A stretch of DNA of 64,000 bases from JAHEEL01 sp963785245 (GTDB lineage: Bacteria; Actinomycetota; Acidimicrobiia; Spongiisociales; UBA5794). The position numbers and the translations under genes are program-made. Where the stretch lies: positions 248,001 to 312,000 of the forward strand of contig CAWAUO010000001.1 of assembly GCA_963785245.1 (NCBI GenBank), read 5' to 3'. The number at the start of each line of letters is the position of its first letter. Within the stretch, counting starts at the first letter, position 1. Positions 50,695 through 59,262 of this stretch are shown here, piece by piece. Under the pieces are notes generated by a model. It saw only the letters and a program-made list of their open reading frames with translations, searched no databases and had not been told where the DNA came from.

Positions 50695-51969
50695 GTGCGG
50701 GACGAGTACGACGACACGATTGCGGGGCGGAAGCTCTCGCCCGAGACGCTGATGATGAGCTACGGCTACCGACCGGAGTGGTCGGAAGGTGCCATCAAGA
50801 GCCCGATCTTCCAGACCTCGACGTTCGTGTTCGAGTCGGCGGCTGACGGGAAACGTTTCTTCGCGCTCGCCGAGGGGTCGGTTGACGCCGAACCCGGGGA
50901 GAAGCTGGGCCTCATTTACAGCCGCCTCAATAATCCTGATCTCGAGATCCTCGAGAACCGCCTCACCCTGTGGGACGGAGCGGAACGGGGCCTCGTCTTC
51001 GCTTCCGGCATGGCGGCGATCACGACGACCATCCTTGCGTTTGTCCGGCCGGGTGATGTGCTGCTTCACACGGCCCCGGTTTACGGCGGCACCGATCATT
51101 TCGTGCGGGACCTCTTGCCAGAGTTCGGGATCCGCTCCGTCGAGTGGGAGCCGGGGATGTCGGAGTCCGACGTCGATGCACTCCTCGAGGCCGCGCTCGA
51201 TGGCCGTCGCCTCGGTGCAATCCTCATGGAGACACCGGCCAACCCGACCAACGACCTCTTCAGTATCTCGATGGCGCGCCGTCTCGCAGACCGCCACGCC
51301 ACCCCCGGTGATCACGTTCCGGTGGCCGTCGACAACACGTTCCTCGGCCCACTCTGGCAGCACCCGCTCCGCCATGGTGCAGACCTTGTGATCTACTCGG
51401 CGACCAAGTACATCGGCGGTCACTCCGATCTCATCGCCGGGGCCGTGTTGGGGAACGCACCGCTGATGGGAAAGGTCGCCGGTATGCGCACCGTGCTCGG
51501 CAGCATGGCCACGCCGATGAACTCCTGGTTGATGATGCGAAGTCTCGAGACCCTCGACCTCCGGATGCGGCGCGAGACCGCTTCTGCCGAGAAGATCGCA
51601 GCGTTTCTTGTGACACACCCCAAAGTGGTCGAAGTCAACTATCTCGGTTTGTTGCGAGAGGGCGACCCCGGATACGACATCTACCAGGAACAGGCAGAAG
51701 GCCCCGGAGCGATGATCTCGTTCTGGATCGACGGCGGCGAGGAAGAGGCGTTCCGCTTCATCGACGCACTCAGCCTCATTCATCTCGCTGTCAGCCTCGG
51801 CAGCACGGAGACGCTGGTCGAGCATCCCGCCACGATGACGCACAGCGGCGTCGATCCCGACGAGAAGAAGAAGCTGAGAGTGAACGGTTCCCTCGTTCGC
51901 TTCTCCATCGGCGTCGAGAACCCCGACGATCTGATCCATGACATCTCAAACGCGCTCGACGCGATCTGA
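50695..51969 (+). CDS. Cys/Met-metabolism PLP enzyme (cystathionine gamma-synthase family)
   Basis: 424 aa from GTG at 50695 (AAGGA upstream). Fold type I PLP enzyme: YGYRPEWSEGAIKSPIFQTS, IYSRLNNPDLEILENRL, FASGMAAITTTILAF, APVYGGTDHFVRDLLP, and the PLP lysine in YSATKYIGGHSDLIAGAV. It belongs to a longer clade usually annotated only as cystathionine gamma-synthase family; methionine gamma-lyase-like activity is possible. Its companion tyrosine phenol-lyase gene starts 14 bp later and both face an Lrp regulator, which favours an amino-acid lyase role. Confidence 0.9.
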   Translation: MRDEYDDTIAGRKLSPETLMMSYGYRPEWSEGAIKSPIFQTSTFVFESAADGKRFFALAEGSVDAEPGEKLGLIYSRLNNPDLEILENRLTLWDGAERGLVFASGMAAITTTILAFVRPGDVLLHTAPVYGGTDHFVRDLLPEFGIRSVEWEPGMSESDVDALLEAALDGRRLGAILMETPANPTNDLFSISMARRLADRHATPGDHVPVAVDNTFLGPLWQHPLRHGADLVIYSATKYIGGHSDLIAGAVLGNAPLMGKVAGMRTVLGSMATPMNSWLMMRSLETLDLRMRRETASAEKIAAFLVTHPKVVEVNYLGLLREGDPGYDIYQEQAEGPGAMISFWIDGGEEEAFRFIDALSLIHLAVSLGSTETLVEHPATMTHSGVDPDEKKKLRVNGSLVRFSIGVENPDDLIHDISNALDAI

Positions 51970-51983
51970 CGAAAGGACAGGCA

Positions 51984-53363
51984 ATGACGCGAAGCTGGGC
52001 CGAGCCCTGGAAGATCAAGATGGTCGAACCCATCACGATGACGACGCGAGGAGACCGTGAACGGGCCATCCACGAGGCCGGCTTCAATACGTTCCTCCTC
52101 AAGTCAGCCGACGTCTACATCGATCTCCTCACTGATTCCGGCACATCCGCCATGTCCGACCGGCAATGGTCGGCGATGATGATCGGCGACGAGTCATACG
52201 CCGGGGCGGACAGCTTCTACCGTCTCGTCGATGCCGTGCACGACGTGTACGGATACGAGGAACTCATCCCAACCCACCAGGGGAGAGGCGCCGAACACCT
52301 GCTCAGCCAGATCCTGATCAAGCCGGGCGACGTGATCCCCGGCAACATGTACTTCACGACGACGCGGTTCCATCAGGAGTACGCCGGTGGCCTCTTCGTG
52401 GACGTCATCATCGACGAGGCCCACGATCCGGCGAGCGAGTTCCCGTTCAAGGGGAACGTCGATCTCGACAAGCTCCGTGCGGTCGTCGACGAGTACGGGG
52501 CCGACCGCGTTCCGTACGTCTCATTCGAGACCAATGTGAACATGGCAGGCGGACAGCCGGCCTCGATGGCGAATCTCCGTTCGGTCTGCGAGTACTGCCA
52601 CGCGAACGGCATCCTGGTGATGCTCGATGCCACCCGGGCACTCGAGAACGCCTACTTCATCCAGCAGCGAGAGTCGGGCTACGCCGATCGGTCGGTCGCC
52701 GAGATCGTGCGCGAGATCGCCTCCTATTCGGATGGGGCCACGGTGTCGTCCAAGAAGGACAACCTCGTCAACATCGGAGGATTTCTGGCACTCCGGGATC
52801 CTGAGCTTGCCCGCCGGGCTCGGGCACTCCTGGTCGCCTTCGAAGGGCTCCACACCTACGGCGGCATGTCCGGTCGCGACATGGAGGCGCTGGCGGAAGG
52901 CATCCGCGAGATGGTGGCAACCGACGATCACGTGCGGGCACGGGTGGGTCAGGTCGAGTATCTCGGTCGGAGGCTCATCGAGGCCGGCATCCCGGTCGTT
53001 CGACCGATCGGCGGACATGGGGTCTTCCTCAACGCAAGCGCGATCCTCAGCCATATGCCTCAGGATCACTTCCCGGCGCAGGCACTCACCGCGGCGATCT
53101 ACCGGGACTCTGGGGTACGCGGCATGGAGCGGGGCATTGTTTCTGCCGGTCGGGATCCAGAGACGGGCGAGAACCGACGGCCGAGCCTCGAACTGGTCCG
53201 GCTGACGATTCCCCGCCGGGTGTACACCCAGTCGCACATGGATGTGACCGCGGAATCAGTCATCGAAGTCTGCAAACACCCCCAGGACGTCACCGGCCTC
53301 CGCTTCACCTATGAACCAGACTCCCTGCGGTTCTTCCAGGCCAGATTCGAGGAGATCGACTAG
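51984..53363 (+). CDS. tpl: Tyrosine phenol-lyase (beta-tyrosinase)
   Basis: 459 aa. PLP enzyme of the tryptophanase/tyrosine phenol-lyase family, splitting tyrosine to phenol, pyruvate and ammonia. Family motifs: LLTDSGTSAMSDRQWSAMMI, IPTHQGRGAEHLLSQ, NMYFTTTRFHQE, PLP lysine in VSSKKDNLVNIGG (Lys257/258). Two positions separate TPL from tryptophanase: Arg383 in GVRGMERGIVSAGR (TPL Arg381; tryptophanase has no Arg here) and Phe450 in LRFFQARF (TPL Phe448; tryptophanase has His). Both are TPL-type. In an operon with the preceding PLP enzyme under an Lrp-type regulator. Confidence 0.9.
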   Translation: MTRSWAEPWKIKMVEPITMTTRGDRERAIHEAGFNTFLLKSADVYIDLLTDSGTSAMSDRQWSAMMIGDESYAGADSFYRLVDAVHDVYGYEELIPTHQGRGAEHLLSQILIKPGDVIPGNMYFTTTRFHQEYAGGLFVDVIIDEAHDPASEFPFKGNVDLDKLRAVVDEYGADRVPYVSFETNVNMAGGQPASMANLRSVCEYCHANGILVMLDATRALENAYFIQQRESGYADRSVAEIVREIASYSDGATVSSKKDNLVNIGGFLALRDPELARRARALLVAFEGLHTYGGMSGRDMEALAEGIREMVATDDHVRARVGQVEYLGRRLIEAGIPVVRPIGGHGVFLNASAILSHMPQDHFPAQALTAAIYRDSGVRGMERGIVSAGRDPETGENRRPSLELVRLTIPRRVYTQSHMDVTAESVIEVCKHPQDVTGLRFTYEPDSLRFFQARFEEID

Positions 53364-53402
53364 GGCGTTCTTCTCCGCTATCGACCGACATCCTCAACCT
53401 GC

Positions 53403-54108
53403 CTAGATCATGATGGGGAGGCTGAGGAGGATGATCGCACCGATGACGACGCCGACAATGCCGATGATGTTGACGGCGAGCCGATTCCAGCGGCTCTCCA
53501 GCTTGGAAGCGACGCCGGAGAAGAACAGGACGGCAGCGAACAGCACCGCCGTCAGCACGTAGTTGTCCCCATTCTGGTTCGCAGCGCGAGCGTCGACCGC
53601 CGCCTGATCGGCGACGAGCGCCAACGCGTCTGCCTCGTCGAACTCGGCAATCGTGTACTCGGGCATCACGAACGGGCTGGTTGGAGCGTTGGGATTGCCC
53701 GCTGGGTCGGATGCGAGCCAAGCATCCATGGCTGGGCGGAACTCATCGCGGAGGCGGAGGTAGAGAAACCCCGAGAATGTCTCCGGAGTGGGAACGAACG
53801 CCGTGCCATCGTACGGCACGACCTTGCCGCTCTCGACATCGTCGAAGTAGGCCCCGACAATATCGGTGTACATCGCGACGTCGATCTGGGCCAGTTGCCC
53901 GCCAGCGCGTGTCTGCCCGTGTCGATTCCGTGCGCGAGGCCCCGGCAATCGAGAACTGGATTGACTGTTCGCCGCCCCACTTGGCCGCCTCGAAAGCCGC
54001 CCACGCTGTCAGCACAACGGCGATCGCCACCACGATCGATGCGATCGACTCGAGGCGCGAGTTGAAGGTGGATCCGGACGCGGGCGAAGGGCTCTCAGAT
54101 TCAGGCAT
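53403..54108 (-). pseudogene. Membrane protein gene with a frameshift
   Basis: From ATG at 54108 the first frame reads MPESESPSPASGSTFNSRLE, a transmembrane helix ASIVVAIAVVLTAWAAFEAA, then WGGEQSIQFSIAGASRTEST. Near 53901-53920 the protein-like sequence moves to another frame: AGGQLAQIDVAMYTDIVGAY, FLYLRLRDEFRPAMDAWLAS and two C-terminal helices (VLTAVLFAAVLFFSG, NIIGIVGVVIGAIILLSLPI). A one-base change restores about 235 aa. No family recognised. May be an assembly error in a GCGC context. Confidence 0.6.
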
Positions 54109-54141
54109 GCCGGGGTTCGTACCTGCCGAACGGATCAGTCG

Positions 54142-55098
54142 CTAGACGGGAACGTGATCCACGATGTGACGCTCGAGGATCTCCCAGGTCGACGGGTGAG
54201 CAAGTTCGTCACGCATCGAGCGGAGCGTTGCGAGGAACGAGGGAACGGCGGCTTCGACCGACATCGGATTCGGGCGGGAGATCTCGAGGACGCGCTCATC
54301 CGGCCGCAACACCAGCACATCAGTTTCGGGCCACAGCTTCTTCAGGCGTTCAATCTCCGCGGCGAGAGCCGTCCGTCCGGCTCGGTCGAGGAGGTCTTCG
54401 TAGAACCGTCCACCATGGCGGGTATCGGTCGCAGCCATCGGTGCGACGACAATGACGAGATCGAGTGGATCGGGATTCGCGAGCAGGAGATCGACGCTGG
54501 TCCCGGACGCTACGCCGCCGTCGGCGTAGGTGCGGCCGTCGATCGTCACGGGTTCATACACGAACGGCACGGCGCTTGAGGCAGCGACCGCCTGTTTGAG
54601 TGAGACGACTGGTGCGGCTTCGGTACCGAACGGCACGCGGGCTCTGCTGTCGAGGTCGTAGGCCACGATGACGGTCGGAAGCTCCGGCCAGCCGTCCGCA
54701 AGATCGCCGAGGCTTTTCTCCACCCAGCCAACGAGGGCATCGGTGGAGTAGATGCCGGGGCTGCCGAGGACGATGCCGAGGCCGGGGCGGGTGATGCTCG
54801 GCACGAGGCCTTGCCTGACCCAGCGCAGGAGCCCGCGAGGCCGGATCCGCTGGTAGACGTTCCCCGCAAGCCATTCGACGACCTCGTCGTCGTGTCGAGA
54901 CTCTCCGACCATGGTGTCGAGGTTGAGGGCCCCTCCGCGAACGAGTGCAGCGATGAACGAACCAGAGGACGTGCCGATCACGACATCGGCGCTCGTCGCA
55001 TTCCATCCGGTCGCCATCTGCAGAGCAAAGAGCGTGCCGAAGTGATACGAGGCCCCGGTGATTCCACCACCACCGAGAACGAGACCTACCGAACTCAT
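54142..55098 (-). CDS. Patatin-like phospholipase
   Basis: 318 aa. Patatin motifs: oxyanion loop LGGGGITGASYHFG (about 8-21), nucleophile elbow GxSxG as IGTSSGSFIAAL (Ser about 45) and the catalytic Asp in YADGGVASGTSV (DGG). ATG at 55098. Soluble lipid acyl hydrolase, probably cytoplasmic. The region upstream is a short divergent promoter shared with the MshD-like gene. Confidence 0.93.
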   Translation of the reverse strand: MSSVGLVLGGGGITGASYHFGTLFALQMATGWNATSADVVIGTSSGSFIAALVRGGALNLDTMVGESRHDDEVVEWLAGNVYQRIRPRGLLRWVRQGLVPSITRPGLGIVLGSPGIYSTDALVGWVEKSLGDLADGWPELPTVIVAYDLDSRARVPFGTEAAPVVSLKQAVAASSAVPFVYEPVTIDGRTYADGGVASGTSVDLLLANPDPLDLVIVVAPMAATDTRHGGRFYEDLLDRAGRTALAAEIERLKKLWPETDVLVLRPDERVLEISRPNPMSVEAAVPSFLATLRSMRDELAHPSTWEILERHIVDHVPV

Positions 55099-55151
55099 GG
55101 ACAGAGGATACGACGTTCGCCGCGGCGTCCATGCCACCGTATCGTGGCGGC

Positions 55152-56003
55152 ATGCAACCGACCCCTCCAGATGCAGCGGCGATCGACCGATTCCTCGCCG
55201 AGGTAGCAGAGGTCGATGGCCATCCACCTCTCTCGGGCAACAAACTCGCCATGATCGATGCCGGGTCGGACCGGGTGGGTGTTTGGGGTGACAGCGAGGG
55301 TATCTGCCTTGTTGGTGTGGCCGCCCATCACGCGGGCGATGGCCATTGGGCGGTCGAAGCGGCGTTGGCATCGCGGCGGCGGGGCTCAGCTGGGGAGGAG
55401 GAGGCGATCAGGAACGCGGCGGCGCTTGTGCCCGACGGCGACCATCACACCCTGTGGGCGTTCCGCAGCCGGCAGATCGAGGCAGCGAACCGACTCGGGT
55501 ACGTTGGGGGCAGGAGCGTCCTGCGCATGTCCGCTCCGATGGCGGATGTCGTCCGGGTTCCCTCATCCGGGGTCTCGGTTGTGCCGATGGCGGAAGCGGA
55601 TGTCGGTGCGATTGTTGCGATCAATAACCGGGCGTTCGCCGATCATCCTGAGCAGGCAGCCATGACGTCCGAGTCATTCGATGTGCTGTCCAGATCCAGG
55701 TGGTTTGACCCCGACGGCGTCGCGGTGGCTCGGTGCGAGGGCGGCATCGTTGGATTCTGTGTCACGAAGGCGGAGGGGAGCGGCGTCGGCGAGATCTATC
55801 TGCTCGCCGTCGACCCAAACTCTGAAGGTTCGGGCTACGGCGCGATGCTTGCGAGTGCCGGGTTCGAGTGGCTGGCACGCCGTGGTGCCACGACCGCATC
55901 GGTATGGGTGGACAGCACCAACCACGGCGCAATCCGCATTTACCGCAAGCTCGGGCTTGCGGAGGACTTCCGGAATCGCGAGATGACGCCCGCTACCGGA
56001 TAG
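55152..56003 (+). CDS. mshD: Mycothiol synthase-like acetyltransferase
   Basis: 283 aa from ATG at 55152 (ATG at 55131 adds 7 residues). Two GNAT domains. The C-terminal one has the MshD pattern: NNRAFADHPEQAAMTSESFD, SRWFDPDGVAVARCEGGIVG, GEIYLLAVDPNSEGSGYGAM (acetyl-CoA loop GSGYG) and VDSTNHGAIRIYRKLGL. MshD acetylates Cys-GlcN-Ins, the last step of mycothiol synthesis, so the host probably uses mycothiol. The N-terminal domain is degenerate, as in known MshD. Confidence 0.82.
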   Translation: MQPTPPDAAAIDRFLAEVAEVDGHPPLSGNKLAMIDAGSDRVGVWGDSEGICLVGVAAHHAGDGHWAVEAALASRRRGSAGEEEAIRNAAALVPDGDHHTLWAFRSRQIEAANRLGYVGGRSVLRMSAPMADVVRVPSSGVSVVPMAEADVGAIVAINNRAFADHPEQAAMTSESFDVLSRSRWFDPDGVAVARCEGGIVGFCVTKAEGSGVGEIYLLAVDPNSEGSGYGAMLASAGFEWLARRGATTASVWVDSTNHGAIRIYRKLGLAEDFRNREMTPATG

Positions 56004-56018
56004 TGGTCTCCGTCGACG

Positions 56019-56231
56019 CTATCCGAACGGTTGCCCGCATGCGGAACAACCCGAGTCGTCCTCACGGGTCTGGGCGAGGCACCACGGGCATGGAAGATCC
56101 GCAACCGCTTCTTCCCTACTGAAGAAGGGTTGGACTTCCATGACCGGTGTCGCCGTTGACGTGCGGGACGATGTCCCGATAGCGACGAACGCAACAGCAA
56201 TGAACACCGACGCAATCGCAATCTCAAACAT
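56019..56231 (-). CDS. Small membrane-anchored zinc-ribbon protein
   Basis: 70 aa. N-terminal transmembrane segment MFEIAIASVFIAVAFVAIGT, then a short linker and a C-terminal zinc ribbon CPWCLAQTREDDSGCSACGQ (two CxxC pairs). ATG at 56231 with GGAG 6 nt upstream. The zinc ribbon faces the cytoplasm if the helix is a signal anchor. Family not recognised. Convergent with the MshD-like gene (15 bp). 56232-56323 holds nothing visible. Confidence 0.65.
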   Translation of the reverse strand: MFEIAIASVFIAVAFVAIGTSSRTSTATPVMEVQPFFSREEAVADLPCPWCLAQTREDDSGCSACGQPFG

Positions 56232-56323
56232 CTGAGTCTCCTGGCTCGTACGACGACTCGATGTTATGACCAGAGCGCGAAATCTCCCGGTATTTCAGGC
56301 GAAACGCGGGCGCAGCAACGTTC

Positions 56324-57061
56324 CTAGGGGTTGGCGATCTCCGCTGCCTGCCGGAGATCGGCGACCGTCTGCGCGTAGGCGTCGGCGCCGTGGTCGGACA
56401 TCCGCTGCTCGGCCTCGTACACAAGACGCATCGCAGCGTGGTAGACGATCCACCGATTCAGCTGGATCGGGCCCAACATCCGCCCGTACCCCTGTTGCAG
56501 GGCCTCAGCTGCGAGCGGCCCGGCCTGGGAACCAAGCAGCCACGTCGCTTTCGATAGGTCCCACTCCGGCGGAGCGAGCGTGGCCCATTCCCAGTCGATC
56601 AGCGTCATTTCACCATCATCGTCGACGACAAAGTGCTCCGGTGTCGGATCCGTGTGGGCGGGCAGCGGACCCGATGCTTCGGGCGGCGGCACGGCTGCGA
56701 CGTCCGCGTACAGCTCGGCGTCGATGCCGACCCGGCCGCGGTAGCGAGCGAGCCGTCGCATGGTCGATGCATGATCCACGTCCACCCACTCAGCGTCCAT
56801 ACCGCGCGACAGATTCGAGATGTTGCTCGGGTCCGATGCGTGCAGCGTCTGGAGAATCGCCCCTGCACGCTTGGCCGCGTCCGAGCCGCCGGGCAGCGAG
56901 GCAAGGCTCCATTGTCCCGGATCCTTGAAGAGCGACCAGGACTCGTCCTCCGTCCCGACGCCGTCGATCTTGACGGGGATGCCGGGACGGCCACTCAACG
57001 CTTCGAGCGCATGGGTCTCGCGGCGCTCGCGCGCCGGCGTCCCGTACACCTTGAGGAGCAC
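56324..57061 (-). CDS. APH-family phosphotransferase, start uncertain
   Basis: At least 245 aa from GTG at 57061. Kinase-like fold of aminoglycoside/choline phosphotransferases: VLLKVYGTPARERRETHALE (ATP-site Lys), then the catalytic loop PLPAHTDPTPEHFVVDDDGE, a variant of HxDxxxxN with PEHF replacing GN, and the metal-binding IDWEWATLAPPEWDLS (Asp-x-Glu/Asp region). The same frame continues upstream with plausible sequence (AYRIAERIAAGDHFQDLTRP, LATNHLFRIWRDNGS) to a stop at 57214, but contains no ATG/GTG/TTG; a GGAGGA followed by ATC codons lies at about 57185. Either a rare start or a small frameshift. Confidence 0.7.
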   Translation of the reverse strand: MLLKVYGTPARERRETHALEALSGRPGIPVKIDGVGTEDESWSLFKDPGQWSLASLPGGSDAAKRAGAILQTLHASDPSNISNLSRGMDAEWVDVDHASTMRRLARYRGRVGIDAELYADVAAVPPPEASGPLPAHTDPTPEHFVVDDDGEMTLIDWEWATLAPPEWDLSKATWLLGSQAGPLAAEALQQGYGRMLGPIQLNRWIVYHAAMRLVYEAEQRMSDHGADAYAQTVADLRQAAEIANP

Positions 57062-57276
57062 GCTCCCGTTGTCGCGCCAAATGCGAAACAGGTGGTTCGT
57101 CGCGAGTGACTTGGTCGGTCGAGTGAGATCCTGGAAGTGGTCTCCAGCGGCGATGCGTTCGGCGATTCGATAGGCGTCGATGATTCCTCCATTCCTGCTC
57201 GACCCATTGTGTCACGGTCTGCATCGTCGTGCGAAGGCGGTAGCCTTGCCTCTCCCGATTCCAGCGAGCGTTCACC

Positions 57277-59211
57277 ATGCCTATCCAACTCACCCTGCCC
57301 GACGGCTCCGAGCGGTCCTACGAGGACGGCACAACGGGGTACGACGTCGCCCATTCGATCGGCGCCGGCCTGGCTCGCGCAGCGGTCGCAGTGTCGGTCA
57401 ACGGCGAGACGCTCGATCTCGGTCGGCCGATCGACCAGGACGGGTCGTTCTCGGTGATCACGGAGAACACGGAAGAGGGCCGCGCCGTCCTCCGCCATTC
57501 GGCAGCGCATGTCATGGCGCAGGCCGTGCTCGACCTCTACCCGGGAGCCACGTTCGCGATCGGTCCACCGATCACGGACGGCTTCTACTACGACTTCGAT
57601 ATCGGTCGGCCTTTCACTCCCGAGGATCTGGAGCAGATCGAGGCGCGGATGGCCGAGATCATCGAGATCAACCAGAGCTTCGAACGGGAGTACCTCTCGA
57701 TCGAGGACGCCCTCGAGATGTTCGCGGACCAGCCATTCAAGTCCGAGATCATCCGAGGCGTCGACGAAGCCGAAGGTGCCGGGGCGAGCGAGGTCTCGAT
57801 CTACCGGAACGATGACTTCGTCGACCTTTGTCGCGGACCGCACGTCACGTCCACCGGGCGGCTCAAGGCGGTCAAGCTGATGCGGACCTCCGGGGCCTAT
57901 TGGCGCGGCGACGAGAAGAACCCGCAGCTTCAGCGAATCTACGGAACCGCCTGGGAGGATCGCAAGACCCTCCGGAAGTACCTCAACCGCCTCGAAGAGG
58001 CAGAAAAACGCGACCATCGCCGCCTCGGTGTCGAACTCGATCTCTACTCGTTCCCGTCGGATCTCGGGAGCGGACTCGCCGTATGGCATCCGAAAGGCGG
58101 CCTGCTCCGCAAGGAAGTCGAGGACTACAGCCGCAGGACCCACCTCGCGCATGGATACGAGTACGTGGTCTCGCCGCACGTAGCGAAAGCGGATCTCTGG
58201 AAGACCAGCGGCCACCTGCAGTTCTACGCCGAGGGCATGTACCCGCCGATGGAACTCGACGGAGGTCAGCAGTACTACGTCAAGCCGATGAACTGTCCGT
58301 TCCACATCCTCATCTACAAGTCGAGGAGCCGGAGCTACCGGGAACTGCCGTTGCGCCTGTTCGAACTCGGAACCGTCTACCGCTACGAACGGTCGGGCGT
58401 TGTGCACGGACTCCTGCGCGCACGGGGATTCACCCAGGACGACAGCCACATCTTCACCACCGTCGGGCAGATGGGGGAGGAACTCCAGAGCCTCCTAGAT
58501 TTCGTCCTCATGGTGCTGCGCGACTTCGGGTTCGACGAATTCGAAGCCGACCTGTCCACGAGGGATCCCGAGAAGTCGATCGGCTCCGACGAACTGTGGG
58601 AACTGGCAGAGTCCTCGCTTGCCAAGGCGCTCGAGACCACGGGCCTGCCCTATCAGATCGCTCACGGCGAGGGTTCGTTCTACGGGCCGAAGATCGACAT
58701 CCATGTCAAGGACGCAATCGGTCGACGGTGGCAGCTGTCCACCCTCCAGTTGGACTTCGCCCAACCAGAGAACTTCAACCTCACCTTCGCCTCGTCCGGA
58801 AACGTGCGGGAGCGGCCGGTGATGATCCACCGAGCTCTGCTCGGATCGGTCGAGCGATTCATTGGCGTGCTCGTGGAGCACTACGCCGGTGCCTTCCCTG
58901 CGTGGCTCTCGCCGGTGCAGGCTGCAGTCATCCCTGTGGCGGATCGGCATGCGGACTACGCCTTCGAAGTCGCCGACGCGCTCAAGGAGCATGGGATTCG
59001 GGTCGATGTCGACGCAGCCGACGAGACCGTTGGGGAGAAGATCCGACGGGCCATCACCCAGAGGGTGCCGGCAGTCCTCGTTGTCGGTGACAAGGACATC
59101 GAAGAAGGCACGGTAGGGCTTCGACTCCGCGAAGATACCGGGGAGCAGCGAGGGCTGCCGCTCGACGACGTTGTCGCGGATCTCGTCGAACGCTGCGCTC
59201 CGCCGCGCTAA
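57277..59211 (+). CDS. thrS: Threonyl-tRNA synthetase
   Basis: 644 aa, complete. TGS domain (1-65), editing/SAD domain with HSAAHVMAQAV and the HxxxH and later Cys/His set (FVDLCRGPHVTSTG), class II catalytic core with motif 2 region FELGTVYRYERSGVVHGLLR and ARGFTQDDSHIF, zinc ligand MNCPFHILIYKSRSRSYREL (Cys), motif 3 VMIHRALLGSVERFIGVLVE, and an anticodon-binding domain (VIPVADRHADYAFEVADALK). Charges tRNA-Thr and edits Ser. The 86 bp upstream of the ATG were not resolved further. Confidence 0.98.
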   Translation: MPIQLTLPDGSERSYEDGTTGYDVAHSIGAGLARAAVAVSVNGETLDLGRPIDQDGSFSVITENTEEGRAVLRHSAAHVMAQAVLDLYPGATFAIGPPITDGFYYDFDIGRPFTPEDLEQIEARMAEIIEINQSFEREYLSIEDALEMFADQPFKSEIIRGVDEAEGAGASEVSIYRNDDFVDLCRGPHVTSTGRLKAVKLMRTSGAYWRGDEKNPQLQRIYGTAWEDRKTLRKYLNRLEEAEKRDHRRLGVELDLYSFPSDLGSGLAVWHPKGGLLRKEVEDYSRRTHLAHGYEYVVSPHVAKADLWKTSGHLQFYAEGMYPPMELDGGQQYYVKPMNCPFHILIYKSRSRSYRELPLRLFELGTVYRYERSGVVHGLLRARGFTQDDSHIFTTVGQMGEELQSLLDFVLMVLRDFGFDEFEADLSTRDPEKSIGSDELWELAESSLAKALETTGLPYQIAHGEGSFYGPKIDIHVKDAIGRRWQLSTLQLDFAQPENFNLTFASSGNVRERPVMIHRALLGSVERFIGVLVEHYAGAFPAWLSPVQAAVIPVADRHADYAFEVADALKEHGIRVDVDAADETVGEKIRRAITQRVPAVLVVGDKDIEEGTVGLRLREDTGEQRGLPLDDVVADLVERCAPPR

Positions 59212-59262
59212 ATCTGATCGCTCGGTGACTGTTCCGGTCGCCGGTCTTCTACCAAAGGGAAT

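Noticed and set aside
51984..53363. Tryptophanase annotation
   Set aside because: The Arg in MERG and Phe-Phe near the end are tyrosine phenol-lyase-type, not tryptophanase-type.
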